Assembly (NCBI RefSeq): GCF_003386095.1
Contig: NZ_QREG01000028.1
Coordinates: forward strand, 1 to 64,000
Origin: Marinoscillum furvescens DSM 4134
Lineage (GTDB): Bacteria > Bacteroidota > Bacteroidia > Cytophagales > Cyclobacteriaceae
DNA: 64,000 bases
Reading direction: 5' to 3'
Shown here: positions 1 through 8,034 of the stretch, piece by piece
Numbering within the stretch: the first letter of the stretch is position 1
How the letters are laid out: each line of letters starts with the position of its first letter
Made by a program: the position numbers and the translations under genes
The notes under the pieces: model-generated
The model's database searches: none
What the model saw: the letters and a program-made list of their open reading frames with translations, nothing else
What the model was told of the DNA's origin: nothing

Positions 1-147
1 TCGGCTTCCTTCATGCAGGTCTTCACAGACAATACACTTGCCGCTCAGCTAGTACTTCCCCTCATCGGGCGTACAGAGGACTTGTCCCTTTTTTTTTTTT
101 TAAAAAAAAACTCACCTCCAAGTATTTGCGCCCTGCCGGGCGCACAC
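1..147. other. Left-edge intergenic sequence with T13/A9 tract
   Basis: No gene can be supported here. A run of 13 T (89-101) is followed directly by 9 A (102-110), a self-complementary homopolymer tract. A 7-bp perfect hairpin, TGCGCCC/GGGCGCA with a 4-base loop, lies at 127-144 but has no T-run after it on either strand. On the minus strand, bases 50-1 read as a short open frame with a CxxC (KCIVC) running off the edge, but it has no ATG, GTG or TTG start in frame, so it is not called. Confidence 0.4.
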
Positions 148-183
148 AAAAAAAGTGCACCCGATCTCTCGAATGCACTTTTC
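148..183 (-). terminator. Rho-independent terminator of lysS
   Basis: A 9-bp perfect inverted repeat (AAAAGTGCA at 151-159, TGCACTTTT at 174-182) with a 14-base loop sits 22 bases past the lysS stop. On the minus strand it is followed by a run of seven T. This closes the proline dehydrogenase-lysS transcription unit. Confidence 0.75.
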
Positions 184-204
184 TTTTATGGTTAAGTGAT
201 CGTG

Positions 205-1920
205 TTACTTCACGCTGATCACCATGCCAGTATCTTCTTTGGTAACATTCACCACTCCCGCATTGCGGAGGCCTTTTACAGCCTTATCCCACTTTTTGTT
301 GGACAGTCCGGCGGCAGATTTCAGCTCGTCCAGAGGCATTTGGCCCTGGGGTTTGAGCAGCTCAAATACCTGCTTTTCGTCTTCATTGAGTTCTACTTTG
401 GCCTTTTTCACTGGCTTCATCTGAGGGAAAAACAACACATCCTGAATGGAGTTGCTATCCGTCATGATCATGGTAAGTCGGTCGATACCAAGCCCTACCC
501 CTGCCGTAGGAGGCATGCCGTACTCCAGTGCTCGCAAAAAGTCCTCATCCATGGCCATAGCCTCGTCATCACCACGTTTGGCCAGCTCTAGCTGATCTTC
601 AAAGCGCTTGCGCTGATCGATAGGGTCATTCAGCTCAGAGTAGGCATTCATGATTTCTTTACCATTACAGATGGCCTCAAAGCGTTCTACCAGACCTGGC
701 TTGGAGCGGTGCTTCTTCGTCAGCGGAGACATCTCCTCTGGATAGTCCGTGATGAAGGTCGGCTGGATCAGCTGGCTTTCACATTTCTCACCAAATATCT
801 CATCGATGAGTTTGGCCTTACCCATGGTATCATCTGTAGGTACGTCGAGTTTCTTGGCTGTTTCACGAAGCTCCGCCTCTTCCATCTGAGAGATGTCTAT
901 ACCTGTAAAATGCTCGATTGCCTCAAACATGGTGAAGCGTTTCCATGGTCGCTGGAAGTCGATTACGTTTTCACCTACCTTCACTTTGGTATCTCCATGC
1001 AGCTTAATCGCAATGCGCTCCACGAGCTCTTCCATGAAGTCCATCATCCAGTTGTAGTCCTTATAAGCTACATAGAGCTCTACCTGTGTAAACTCCGGGT
1101 TGTGAAAGCGCGACATCCCTTCGTTTCTGAAGTCTTTGGCAAACTCATACACCCCATCAAAGCCACCTACGATCAGCCGCTTGAGGTACAACTCATTCGC
1201 TATACGGAGGTAGAGCTTCATGTCGAGGGTATTGTGGTGCGTCTCAAACGGACGTGCTGCGGCACCTCCATGGATGGGCTGCAAAATGGGCGTTTCCACC
1301 TCCAGGTAGCCATGCTCATTCATAAAATCACGAATGGTGTTGACCAGCTGCGTGCGCTTCTTAAAAGTTTCCTTCACATGTGGATTGACGATCAGGTCCA
1401 AATACCGCTGACGATAGCGCTGCTCCGGATCGGTGAAGGCATCATAGGTCTTTTTGTTTCCTTGCTCGTCCTCAGTCTCTTTTACGATAGGCAGCGGACG
1501 TAGTGATTTGCTCAGCACCTTGAGCTCAGTCACATGGATAGAAATTTCACCCACCTGAGTAGTAAACACATACCCACGAATACCGATGATATCCCCTATA
1601 TCCAGACGTTTTTTGAAGACATCATTGTAAAGTGACTTGTCCTCTTCAGGGCAGATATCGTCTCTTCGCACATAGATTTGGATTCTACCTGTGCTGTCCT
1701 GGATTTCAGCGAATGATGCCGACCCCATGATCCGGCGGCTCATAAGCCTGCCCGCTATGGAGATGTCCTTATAATCGGTCTTTCGGCGCTCATAGTTTTC
1801 TTTGATGTCTTTTGCAGACACATTTACTTCAAATAGCTCCGCAGGATACGGATCTACTCCCATTTTCATCAAAGCTTCACGCTCTTCTCTTCGCTGAATT
1901 TCCTGTTCGGTTAAGTGCAT
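205..1920 (-). CDS. lysS: Lysine--tRNA ligase, class II, with C-terminal extension
   Basis: Charges tRNA-Lys with lysine in the cytoplasm. An N-terminal OB-fold anticodon-binding domain (about residues 55-150) precedes the class II catalytic core. Motif 1 lies near LEVETPILQP, motif 2 contains FRNEG (about 265), and motif 3 is GLGIDRLTM (about 483). Bacterial LysS usually ends about 505, soon after the DVLFFPQMKP-like strand. This protein continues for about 65 residues in a lysine-rich, winged-helix-like segment rich in ELK, GLSNKKW and GVVNVTKED, seen in several Bacteroidota LysS proteins and of no known role. Its ATG overlaps the stop of the upstream proline dehydrogenase gene by one base (TAATG), implying coupled translation. 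Confidence 0.97.
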   Translation of the reverse strand: MHLTEQEIQRREEREALMKMGVDPYPAELFEVNVSAKDIKENYERRKTDYKDISIAGRLMSRRIMGSASFAEIQDSTGRIQIYVRRDDICPEEDKSLYNDVFKKRLDIGDIIGIRGYVFTTQVGEISIHVTELKVLSKSLRPLPIVKETEDEQGNKKTYDAFTDPEQRYRQRYLDLIVNPHVKETFKKRTQLVNTIRDFMNEHGYLEVETPILQPIHGGAAARPFETHHNTLDMKLYLRIANELYLKRLIVGGFDGVYEFAKDFRNEGMSRFHNPEFTQVELYVAYKDYNWMMDFMEELVERIAIKLHGDTKVKVGENVIDFQRPWKRFTMFEAIEHFTGIDISQMEEAELRETAKKLDVPTDDTMGKAKLIDEIFGEKCESQLIQPTFITDYPEEMSPLTKKHRSKPGLVERFEAICNGKEIMNAYSELNDPIDQRKRFEDQLELAKRGDDEAMAMDEDFLRALEYGMPPTAGVGLGIDRLTMIMTDSNSIQDVLFFPQMKPVKKAKVELNEDEKQVFELLKPQGQMPLDELKSAAGLSNKKWDKAVKGLRNAGVVNVTKEDTGMVISVK

Positions 1921-3101
1921 TATTTTGTTCGTCTTCTTTTGATTTCTTTTTTCACCAAAGTGAACTCACGCCCACTCTGCCCCGCTATCGAGGTATTTTC
2001 ATCCGCTCTGCGAAAAAGATATGGCAGCACCTTTTCCACAGGCCCGTACGGCACATATTTGGCCACTTTATAGTCCATATCTGCCAGCTTAAAGGAGATG
2101 TTATCACTCATCCCCAAAAGTTGCGCAAAATACACCCGATCATCGGATTTTGCTATACCATGAGCATCCATCAGGTTGACCAGCAGCTGACAGGAGGCCT
2201 CATTGTGCGTACCTGCACACACTGCAAACCGATCGATGTGCTCTATGGCAAACTCCAGTGCCCGGTTGTAATCACGATCGGTAGCAGCTTTATCCGGCTG
2301 TATAGGATCTGGATAGCCTTGCTCCTCAGCACGCTCTCGCTCCTTTTCCATATAGGCCCCACGTACCAGCTTCGCCGCAAAGTAACACCCTTTGGCCGTG
2401 ACCTCCTCATAGGCCCGCACCATATTGGTGTATGCTTCATGCCTGTACAGCTGGTAAGTGTTGTACACATAAGGCTGCTCCTTATTGTATTTGATCATGA
2501 GCTCATAGCAGATCTCATCGATGACATCCTGTATCCAGGACTCCTCTGCATCTATCATAAACTTCATGTCGTGCTCCACGGCCTGGCCCACAATGCGATC
2601 TATGCGGTATTTCATCCGATCATAGCGCTGCTGTTCCTCATCGGTAAGCTTTTCTCCTTTTTGCTTTTTCTCCATCAGCCGAACCGAACCCAGCCCACTC
2701 ATTTTGATCACACAAAAAGGAATACTCACATGCTGACGGGCATACGCCGAAACCCGCAGGGCTTCTTCCATAGCCTCGTCATAGCCATCTTCATTCGCCT
2801 CCCCTTCCACACTGTAGTCGAGGATTGTTTTTACGTTTCGCTCGGCCAGCTGAATCATGCGAGGCTCACTGCCTTCTATGGATTCGCCACCGCAAAACTG
2901 ATCAAACAAGGTCTTGCGAATAATTCCCTTCACAGGTAAATGTATCTTCAAAGCTGCTGTAGTAAGGGTAGTGCCAGCTTTCACCATCCAGGGGTAGTTC
3001 ATGGTGGAAAACACGAAATGCGACTTTTTTAGCTCCCAGTCAGACTTATGAGCAAAAGCAGTAGCCGTGTCTTCGAAGTTAATTTTTGAGTTTTCTGACA
3101 T
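1920..3101 (-). CDS. Proline dehydrogenase family protein (PRODH)
   Basis: Predicted FAD enzyme oxidising L-proline to pyrroline-5-carboxylate, the first step of proline catabolism. The TIM-barrel family signatures are visible: KLVRGAYMEKER (about residue 245), GTHNEAS (about 300) and the C-terminal PYGPVEKVLPYLFRRADENT signature (about 350-370), which holds the arginines that grip the substrate carboxylate. At 393 residues it is a stand-alone PRODH without the PutA aldehyde dehydrogenase half; no P5C dehydrogenase gene is in the window. It is first in a two-gene unit with lysS. The start lies 18 bases after a -7-like element at 3119-3126. Confidence 0.93.
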   Translation of the reverse strand: MSENSKINFEDTATAFAHKSDWELKKSHFVFSTMNYPWMVKAGTTLTTAALKIHLPVKGIIRKTLFDQFCGGESIEGSEPRMIQLAERNVKTILDYSVEGEANEDGYDEAMEEALRVSAYARQHVSIPFCVIKMSGLGSVRLMEKKQKGEKLTDEEQQRYDRMKYRIDRIVGQAVEHDMKFMIDAEESWIQDVIDEICYELMIKYNKEQPYVYNTYQLYRHEAYTNMVRAYEEVTAKGCYFAAKLVRGAYMEKERERAEEQGYPDPIQPDKAATDRDYNRALEFAIEHIDRFAVCAGTHNEASCQLLVNLMDAHGIAKSDDRVYFAQLLGMSDNISFKLADMDYKVAKYVPYGPVEKVLPYLFRRADENTSIAGQSGREFTLVKKEIKRRRTK

Positions 3102-3118
3102 ACTTTTGAATCTGACGG

Positions 3119-3126
3119 CAAAGATA
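3119..3126 (-). promoter_or_regulatory. -7 element for the PRODH-lysS unit
   Basis: On the minus strand this reads TATCTTTG, a perfect match to the Bacteroidota TAnnTTTG element, 18 bases before the PRODH start. No TTG lies at the ideal -33 spacing. Its presence argues that aroB, on the other strand, starts further downstream than its first in-frame ATG. Confidence 0.45.
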
Positions 3127-3186
3127 GTAAGCTCGTCATCAATTTTTTACGATCATTGCACTCCTAAATCACAAGCACTTAGCATC

Positions 3187-4221
3187 TTGAAAACACCAGA
3201 TTACATTCACTTCACTGACACCCCCGCAGAGACCCTTCAAAAAGTACTCACCGACCTGGCACCGGACAAGGTGGCTTACCTGGTAGATGAGAACACCCAA
3301 AAGCACTGCTTACCACTGCTGGGACTGCCTGAAGACAGCCTGGTGATTGCCATCAAAAGTGGTGAAAAACATAAAACACTGGACACCTGCCAGCACATTT
3401 GGGAGCAGCTTACCACGGCGGGGTTTAGCAGAAAATCGCTTCTGGTAAATCTCGGAGGCGGGGTGATTGGAGACATGGGCGGATTTACTGCAGCTACTTA
3501 TAAGCGCGGCATCCGGTTTGTCAACATCCCCACTACTCTGCTAGCGGCTGTAGATGCCAACATCGGCGGTAAGCTGGGCATCGATTTTATGGGTTTCAAA
3601 AACCACATCGGCGTATTTCAGGACCCGGATGCGGTCATCGTGTCGGATATCTTCTTAAAAACGCTCCCAGCACGAGAACTGAGGTCTGGCTTTGCTGAGG
3701 TCATCAAACACGGCCTCATCTACGACCAAAAGTATTATGAGCAGACTTCTGCGAGTGACTTCCCCGACCTGGATTGGAATGATGTCATCCGCCAATCAAT
3801 TGCAATCAAAGGTGCAGTGGTAGCCGAAGATCCACGCGAAGGTGGGCTGCGCAAAATCCTCAACTTTGGGCATACCCTCGGCCATGGTATAGAAACGTGG
3901 TACCTCAACGCCAGCAAATCTTTGCTTCATGGAGAAGCAATAGCCATTGGTATGATACTGGAAGCCTATCTGAGTTATAAAACGGGTAAGCTAAGCCTGC
4001 AAGAGGTCAATGCGATCAGTGACTACCTCACCGGCATCTACGGCACCAATGAGCTTCCTCCTCTGGATGAGGTGATGAAGCTCATGGGCCAGGACAAAAA
4101 AAATGTAGGTAGTGAAATCAGATTCTCACTACTCGAGCGTATCGGCGCATGCTTATATGATGTCACGGTATCCGCCGAATGGATTCGTGAATCCTATAAG
4201 TTTTATGAAAACCTTAAATAA
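3187..4221 (+). CDS. aroB: 3-dehydroquinate synthase
   Basis: Second step of the shikimate pathway: NAD-dependent cyclisation of DAHP to 3-dehydroquinate. The glycine-rich NAD site (NLGGGVIGDMGGF), the IPTTLLAAVDANIGGK stretch, RSGFAEVIKHGLI and the metal-binding LNFGHTLGHGIE motif are all present. I prefer the TTG at 3187 (344 residues, the normal family length). The frame is open back to an ATG at 3067, but that would add 40 residues with no homology, lie inside the 5' end of the divergent PRODH gene and cross its promoter. aroA follows on the same strand about 210 bases downstream. Confidence 0.95.
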   Translation: MKTPDYIHFTDTPAETLQKVLTDLAPDKVAYLVDENTQKHCLPLLGLPEDSLVIAIKSGEKHKTLDTCQHIWEQLTTAGFSRKSLLVNLGGGVIGDMGGFTAATYKRGIRFVNIPTTLLAAVDANIGGKLGIDFMGFKNHIGVFQDPDAVIVSDIFLKTLPARELRSGFAEVIKHGLIYDQKYYEQTSASDFPDLDWNDVIRQSIAIKGAVVAEDPREGGLRKILNFGHTLGHGIETWYLNASKSLLHGEAIAIGMILEAYLSYKTGKLSLQEVNAISDYLTGIYGTNELPPLDEVMKLMGQDKKNVGSEIRFSLLERIGACLYDVTVSAEWIRESYKFYENLK

Positions 4222-4375
4222 AAAGATTTTCCTTTTCCTCGATACCGCTTTGCGTACTAGTTTTGGCGGTCTTTGACTTTGTTTTCGAAATCTTCTTTGG
4301 AGAAGACACCATCAAAGTGAAAAATCCGACCAGCGCTGTGGCGATAAATGTGCCTAGTGTTTTGGTAATTAACAT
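4214..4375 (-). CDS. Possible 53-residue single-span membrane protein, antisense between aroB and aroA
   Basis: An ATG ORF on the minus strand fills the aroB-aroA gap and overlaps the aroB stop by 8 bases. The product begins MLITKTLGTFIATALVGFF, one hydrophobic helix of about 20 residues, followed by a Lys/Ser/Thr-rich tail (SPKKISKTKSKTAKTSTQSG) and an acidic end. This hydrophobic-then-basic layout is unlike chance sequence and fits a small type II or tail-less membrane protein. I do not recognise a family. No clear ribosome-binding site or terminator accompanies it, so it may be a fortuitous frame. Confidence 0.4.
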   Translation of the reverse strand: MLITKTLGTFIATALVGFFTLMVSSPKKISKTKSKTAKTSTQSGIEEKENLFI

Positions 4376-4429
4376 GTGACTTAAAGTTTAGTAAGGGTAT
4401 AACGCAAACAATTAAAAAGCTGTTTACCC

Positions 4430-5674
4430 TTGGTTAAAAATAATTTAGGCTTGAAATATCTCGTAAAAAAATTCGGCGAATCACTCCAGAGTGAGGTCCA
4501 ACTGACATCCTCTAAAAGTGAAAGCAACAGAGCGCTACTAATCAATGCATTGAGTGGAAATAAGCTCGAGCTGAGCAACCTTTCCGCAGCGCGCGATACG
4601 CAAACCATGCAACGTCTGATGCAAGAAGCAGGCCAAACCTGGGATGTATTGGATGCAGGCACTACCATGCGCTTTTGCACAGCTTTTCTAGCAGTGAAAG
4701 GCTCCGGACAGACCATCACTGGTACACCGCGTATGTGCGAGCGTCCCATTGGCCTACTGGTAGATGCACTCAGAAAACTGGGTGCAGAGATAGAATACCT
4801 GGGAAAAGAAGGCTATCCGCCACTAAAAATCAATGGGCTACAGGAGCAAAAAGCCAAACGCATTGAAATACCGGGAAACATCAGTAGCCAGTTTATCAGT
4901 GCGCTGCTCATGATAGGCCCTAGCTTGCCTGAGGGCATACAGCTCCAGCTGACCACCGAAGTGTTTAGCCGTCCTTACATAGAGATGACACTTGGCCTGA
5001 TGAAGCGATTTGGCGTAACTGCCGATTGGTCCGGAGACACCATCACGGTGCCCCACCAGGAGTACACCGGTGGTGCCTATGCCATAGAAAGTGACTGGTC
5101 GGGAGCAAGCTACTGGTACTCCATCGCCGCTTTGGGAGAAGACACCAACTTACTGTTGGGTGGCCTCCGAGGTGAAAGCTTACAAGGTGACCAGGAGATT
5201 GTCAAAATCATGGAGAAAATGGGCGTGCAAACTACCTACAGCCCCTCAGGAGCTCACCTCACCTCCAATGGCCGATTAGAAAAAGCAATTGATATCAACT
5301 TCAAAACCTGCCCTGACCTGGCACAGACAGTACTGGTCACTGCTGCGCTAAAAGGTGTGACGCTACACATGACAGGCCTCGAAAGCCTGCGCATCAAAGA
5401 AACCGACCGGATAGCCGCCATGCAGGCCGAGCTCAAAAAATTAGGCGCCACGCTTACCGAAGATGGCAACACCTGGAAAATGGTGCCTGGCGAAGTGCCT
5501 GCAAAGATCGAAACCATCGATACCTACGACGACCACCGTATGGCTATGGCTTTTGCACCGGTGAGCATGCTACAGGACATCACCATCGATGACCCTGGCG
5601 TAGTAGCCAAATCCTACCCGGCATTTTGGGAGGATTGGAAGTCTGTAGGCATCCAGATCGAAGAGGTTTCATAA
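4430..5674 (+). CDS. aroA: 3-phosphoshikimate 1-carboxyvinyltransferase (EPSP synthase)
   Basis: Sixth step of the shikimate pathway: transfers enolpyruvate from PEP to shikimate-3-phosphate. The phosphate-binding SSKSESNRALL segment (about residue 28), DAGTTMRF (about 83-90), the PRMCERP motif, DLAQTVLVTAALKG carrying the catalytic Asp, LRIKETDRI and TYDDHRMAMA are all in order over 414 residues. Relative to E. coli the AGTAMRP loop reads AGTTMRF and LPGSKS reads LTSSKS. I regard these as lineage differences, though both touch the PEP/glyphosate pocket. The start is a TTG; a second TTG at 4451 is possible. Confidence 0.95.
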   Translation: MVKNNLGLKYLVKKFGESLQSEVQLTSSKSESNRALLINALSGNKLELSNLSAARDTQTMQRLMQEAGQTWDVLDAGTTMRFCTAFLAVKGSGQTITGTPRMCERPIGLLVDALRKLGAEIEYLGKEGYPPLKINGLQEQKAKRIEIPGNISSQFISALLMIGPSLPEGIQLQLTTEVFSRPYIEMTLGLMKRFGVTADWSGDTITVPHQEYTGGAYAIESDWSGASYWYSIAALGEDTNLLLGGLRGESLQGDQEIVKIMEKMGVQTTYSPSGAHLTSNGRLEKAIDINFKTCPDLAQTVLVTAALKGVTLHMTGLESLRIKETDRIAAMQAELKKLGATLTEDGNTWKMVPGEVPAKIETIDTYDDHRMAMAFAPVSMLQDITIDDPGVVAKSYPAFWEDWKSVGIQIEEVS

Positions 5675-5765
5675 AATCATAGCAATTGAACATCCGCTGA
5701 CATTTCGCATTTCGTAAGTCCAGGCAGGTGAAAGTTTAGGAAAAACTTTTAGTATCTTGGTTTAG

Positions 5766-6431
5766 ATGAAAAAGCGTACTGCGGTATTGATCTTTCGGCG
5801 TGAGGCCTCTGAGGAAATCAGGAGGAAGCGATTTTGGGATCGCTCTCCTGTGATCAGCTACCTCTACAAACGTACGCTGCGCGTTGCTGAAGCCACTGGC
5901 TTTGAGGTGATAGACCATATAGACAGTGGCTCTGCCCATCCAGCGCAAATTCAACAAAGGCTCACAAGCACCATTGCGAGGGCCTTTGAAACAGGCATGT
6001 CTCGTGTACTGGTCATTGGCACAGACTGTGCTACGCTCAGCACCGAAGATCTGCTACAAGCATCCCAATCACTGCAGCACCACCCAACCGTACTCGGTCC
6101 TGACCAGCGCGGAGGTGCCTACCTTATGGGCTTCAACAAGGCAGCCTTTGAGCGGCATCTGTTTGCAAAACTACCCTGGGGATCGGCCCGATTTGCCGAA
6201 GATTTTTTGCGCTGCTTCCCCAAGAGTGTGTGCCAAACCCAACAGTTTGACCTCAACTCGCCCAAAGAACTCCAAAGGCTTGCAAAAAGTACCCTACGCA
6301 AGAAACTACTCAAGCCACTCATTGCCCTGATAGGTACTCACTGGGAGCTTCCGTTTCCAGTGATGAAAATGGCTGATAACATCGCCTATTTTCACAAGCC
6401 ACTAAGAGCCCCTCCAATGGGCCAAAGGTGA
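5766..6431 (+). CDS. DUF2064/TIGR04282-like arsenosugar-cluster glycosyltransferase, degenerate
   Basis: A 221-residue GT-A-fold protein of the family named as arsenosugar biosynthesis glycosyltransferase. The core is recognisable: VLVIGTDCATLSTEDLLQA (about residues 80-98, with the DxD-like IGTDC), LGPDQRGGAYLMGF (about 115-128), then LPWGSARFAEDF. Two usual signatures are altered. The N-terminal PGKxKTRL nucleotide loop is replaced by RREASEEIRRKRF, and the DGG of the active-site loop reads RGG. It lies 139 bases upstream of the arsenosugar genes on the same strand. A TATCTTGG sequence six bases before the ATG resembles a -7 element. Whether it is still a transferase is uncertain. Confidence 0.75.
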   Translation: MKKRTAVLIFRREASEEIRRKRFWDRSPVISYLYKRTLRVAEATGFEVIDHIDSGSAHPAQIQQRLTSTIARAFETGMSRVLVIGTDCATLSTEDLLQASQSLQHHPTVLGPDQRGGAYLMGFNKAAFERHLFAKLPWGSARFAEDFLRCFPKSVCQTQQFDLNSPKELQRLAKSTLRKKLLKPLIALIGTHWELPFPVMKMADNIAYFHKPLRAPPMGQR

Positions 6432-6514
6432 GGAACCTCACTTTTAGCTATTCCATTTTACTTGTAACTGCTTAAAAAAAATTCACCAGACAACTGGTAA
6501 ATACAGTATGCATT

Positions 6515-6539
6515 GGCTCTAGCCTAACACGCCAGAGCC
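6515..6539 (+). repeat. Small hairpin before the arsenosugar genes
   Basis: GGCTCT (6515-6520) and AGAGCC (6534-6539) form a 6-bp stem with a 13-base loop, 32 bases upstream of the AhpD-like gene. No T-run follows, so it may be an RNA leader structure or an operator half-site pair rather than a terminator. Confidence 0.3.
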
Positions 6540-6570
6540 CGGACCTAATATCTTATAACTAAACCATTCA

Positions 6571-6909
6571 ATGATGAAAGAAACCTATTACAACCGCGAA
6601 GACCTGGGAAAATTTGGCAACATCACCGAATTTCAAAAAGAAATGGGCGAAAAATTCTTTGACTACTACGGCACCGTATTTGAGCCCGGCGCACTATCTG
6701 CCAGAGAAAAATCACTCATCGCTTTGGCTGTAGCTCATGCCGTGCAGTGCCCTTACTGCATAGATGCCTACACGGCTGACTCTTTGAAAAAAGGCTCAGA
6801 TGAGGAGCAAATGATGGAAGCCATTCATGTAGCGGCGGCCATCCGCGGAGGGGCATCACTCGTGCACGGCACGCAGATGATGAACCAGGTGAAAGATAAA
6901 ATGATGTAA
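6571..6909 (+). CDS. Arsenosugar biosynthesis-associated peroxidase-like protein (AhpD fold)
   Basis: A 112-residue carboxymuconolactone decarboxylase/AhpD-fold protein. The CxxC pair is C60-P-Y-C63 within CPYCIDAYT. The His found three residues after the second Cys in true AhpD peroxidases is Tyr here, as I recall for the TIGR04169 subgroup that accompanies arsS. The helix AIHVAAAIRGGASLVHG is typical of the fold. It is 50 bases upstream of arsS and probably cotranscribed. Predicted role: thiol redox or arsenical handling in the pathway; the reaction is not established. Confidence 0.85.
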   Translation: MMKETYYNREDLGKFGNITEFQKEMGEKFFDYYGTVFEPGALSAREKSLIALAVAHAVQCPYCIDAYTADSLKKGSDEEQMMEAIHVAAAIRGGASLVHGTQMMNQVKDKMM

Positions 6910-6959
6910 GCACTCAGCGCATCAAAAGCATTGAAGAAAACTCGAAACCCAAATTTATC

Positions 6960-8006
6960 ATGAGCATAAAGTCACTAAGCAGACAGCAACATGAATTGGC
7001 CCGTGCAGAAAAGCAAGTAGGGATACTCGATGATTATGAGTCGATTGGCATCCCTAGCTTTCAGCAAAAGCTGGAAAACATTGGCCTTTTTCCGCTAAAG
7101 CCTACCAACCTGGAGATCTTCCAGATCAACGTAGGTAAAATGTGCAATCAGGTCTGCAAACACTGCCATGTAGATGCCGGACCAGACCGCACAGAGATCA
7201 TGACGCGTGATACCATGGAGCAGATACTCGAGGCAGTAAAAGGAAGTGAAGTACAGACCATTGACCTCACCGGAGGAGCACCAGAAATGAACCCACATTT
7301 TCGCTGGTTTGTGGAGGAGCTTTCCGCACTGGGCAAGCACATTATCGTGCGGTGCAACCTCACCATCATAGTAGCCAACCCCAAATACCACGACCTTCCT
7401 GAGTTTTATAAAAAACACAAGATCAACGTGGTATCATCGCTGCCCTATTTTGCTGCACGCCGTACCGATGCACAACGTGGCGAGGGAGTGTTCGAAAAAT
7501 CCATCCGCGCGCTAAAGATGCTCAACGAAGTAGGCTATGGCAATCCAGACTCAGGACTGAAGCTGGACCTGGTCTACAACCCCTCTGGGGCCTTTTTACC
7601 AGGCGATCAGCAAGAGCTTCAGGGAGAGTTTAAGCAAAAGCTGTGGGACATGTACGAAATCGTCTTCAATGACCTTTTTGCCATTACAAACCTTCCCATT
7701 AGCCGGTTTTTGGACTATCTGATCACTTCAGAAAACTATGAAGAATACATGACAGAACTGGCCAATGCCTTCAACCCGATGGCTGCACCAGGCGTCATGT
7801 GTCGCAACACCATCAGTGTGAGCTGGGACGGCTACCTGTATGATTGTGATTTTAATCAAATGCTGGACATGAAGCTGGAAAACGCTCCTCAGCACATTTC
7901 CGACTTTAACCTCCAGCAAATCCACAATCGCCCCATACGGATTAGTCAGCACTGCTACGGCTGCACCGCAGGCGCCGGATCTAGCTGTGGAGGCACCACT
8001 ACCTAA
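6960..8006 (+). CDS. arsS: Arsenosugar biosynthesis radical SAM protein ArsS
   Basis: Radical SAM enzyme that, in characterised systems, adds a 5'-deoxyadenosyl group to dimethylated trivalent arsenic, giving the precursor of oxo-arsenosugars. The 4Fe-4S cluster motif is C62-NQV-C66-KH-C69, followed by HVDAGPDR and DLTGGAPEMNP. The C-terminus is cysteine-rich, with CRNTISVSWDG, YDCDFNQM, HCYGC and the glycine-rich end AGAGSSCGG, which is the ArsS-specific tail and probably binds arsenic or an auxiliary cluster. At 348 residues it is full length. It lies between the AhpD-like gene and arsM, with 28 bases to arsM. Confidence 0.93.
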   Translation: MSIKSLSRQQHELARAEKQVGILDDYESIGIPSFQQKLENIGLFPLKPTNLEIFQINVGKMCNQVCKHCHVDAGPDRTEIMTRDTMEQILEAVKGSEVQTIDLTGGAPEMNPHFRWFVEELSALGKHIIVRCNLTIIVANPKYHDLPEFYKKHKINVVSSLPYFAARRTDAQRGEGVFEKSIRALKMLNEVGYGNPDSGLKLDLVYNPSGAFLPGDQQELQGEFKQKLWDMYEIVFNDLFAITNLPISRFLDYLITSENYEEYMTELANAFNPMAAPGVMCRNTISVSWDGYLYDCDFNQMLDMKLENAPQHISDFNLQQIHNRPIRISQHCYGCTAGAGSSCGGTTT

Positions 8007-8034
8007 CGAGTACATCAAACCTCAATAAAAACCA

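Noticed and set aside
1-50. Cysteine-containing peptide on the minus strand at the left edge
   Set aside because: Only about 16 residues are visible and there is no ATG, GTG or TTG start in frame after an upstream stop, so no gene can be called.
127-144. GCGCCC hairpin as a terminator or a tRNA fragment
   Set aside because: No T-run on either strand and no tRNA-like arm lengths or CCA. The real terminator for lysS is the next hairpin at 148-183.
709-1503. 264-residue open frame on the plus strand inside lysS
   Set aside because: It lies fully inside a certain gene on the other strand and has the cysteine/histidine-rich composition of an antisense shadow, with no domain.
3067-3186. Upstream ATG start for aroB, 40 residues longer
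   Set aside because: It would overlap the 5' end of the divergent PRODH gene and its -7 element, and the extra residues have no family similarity. TTG at 3187 gives the normal length.
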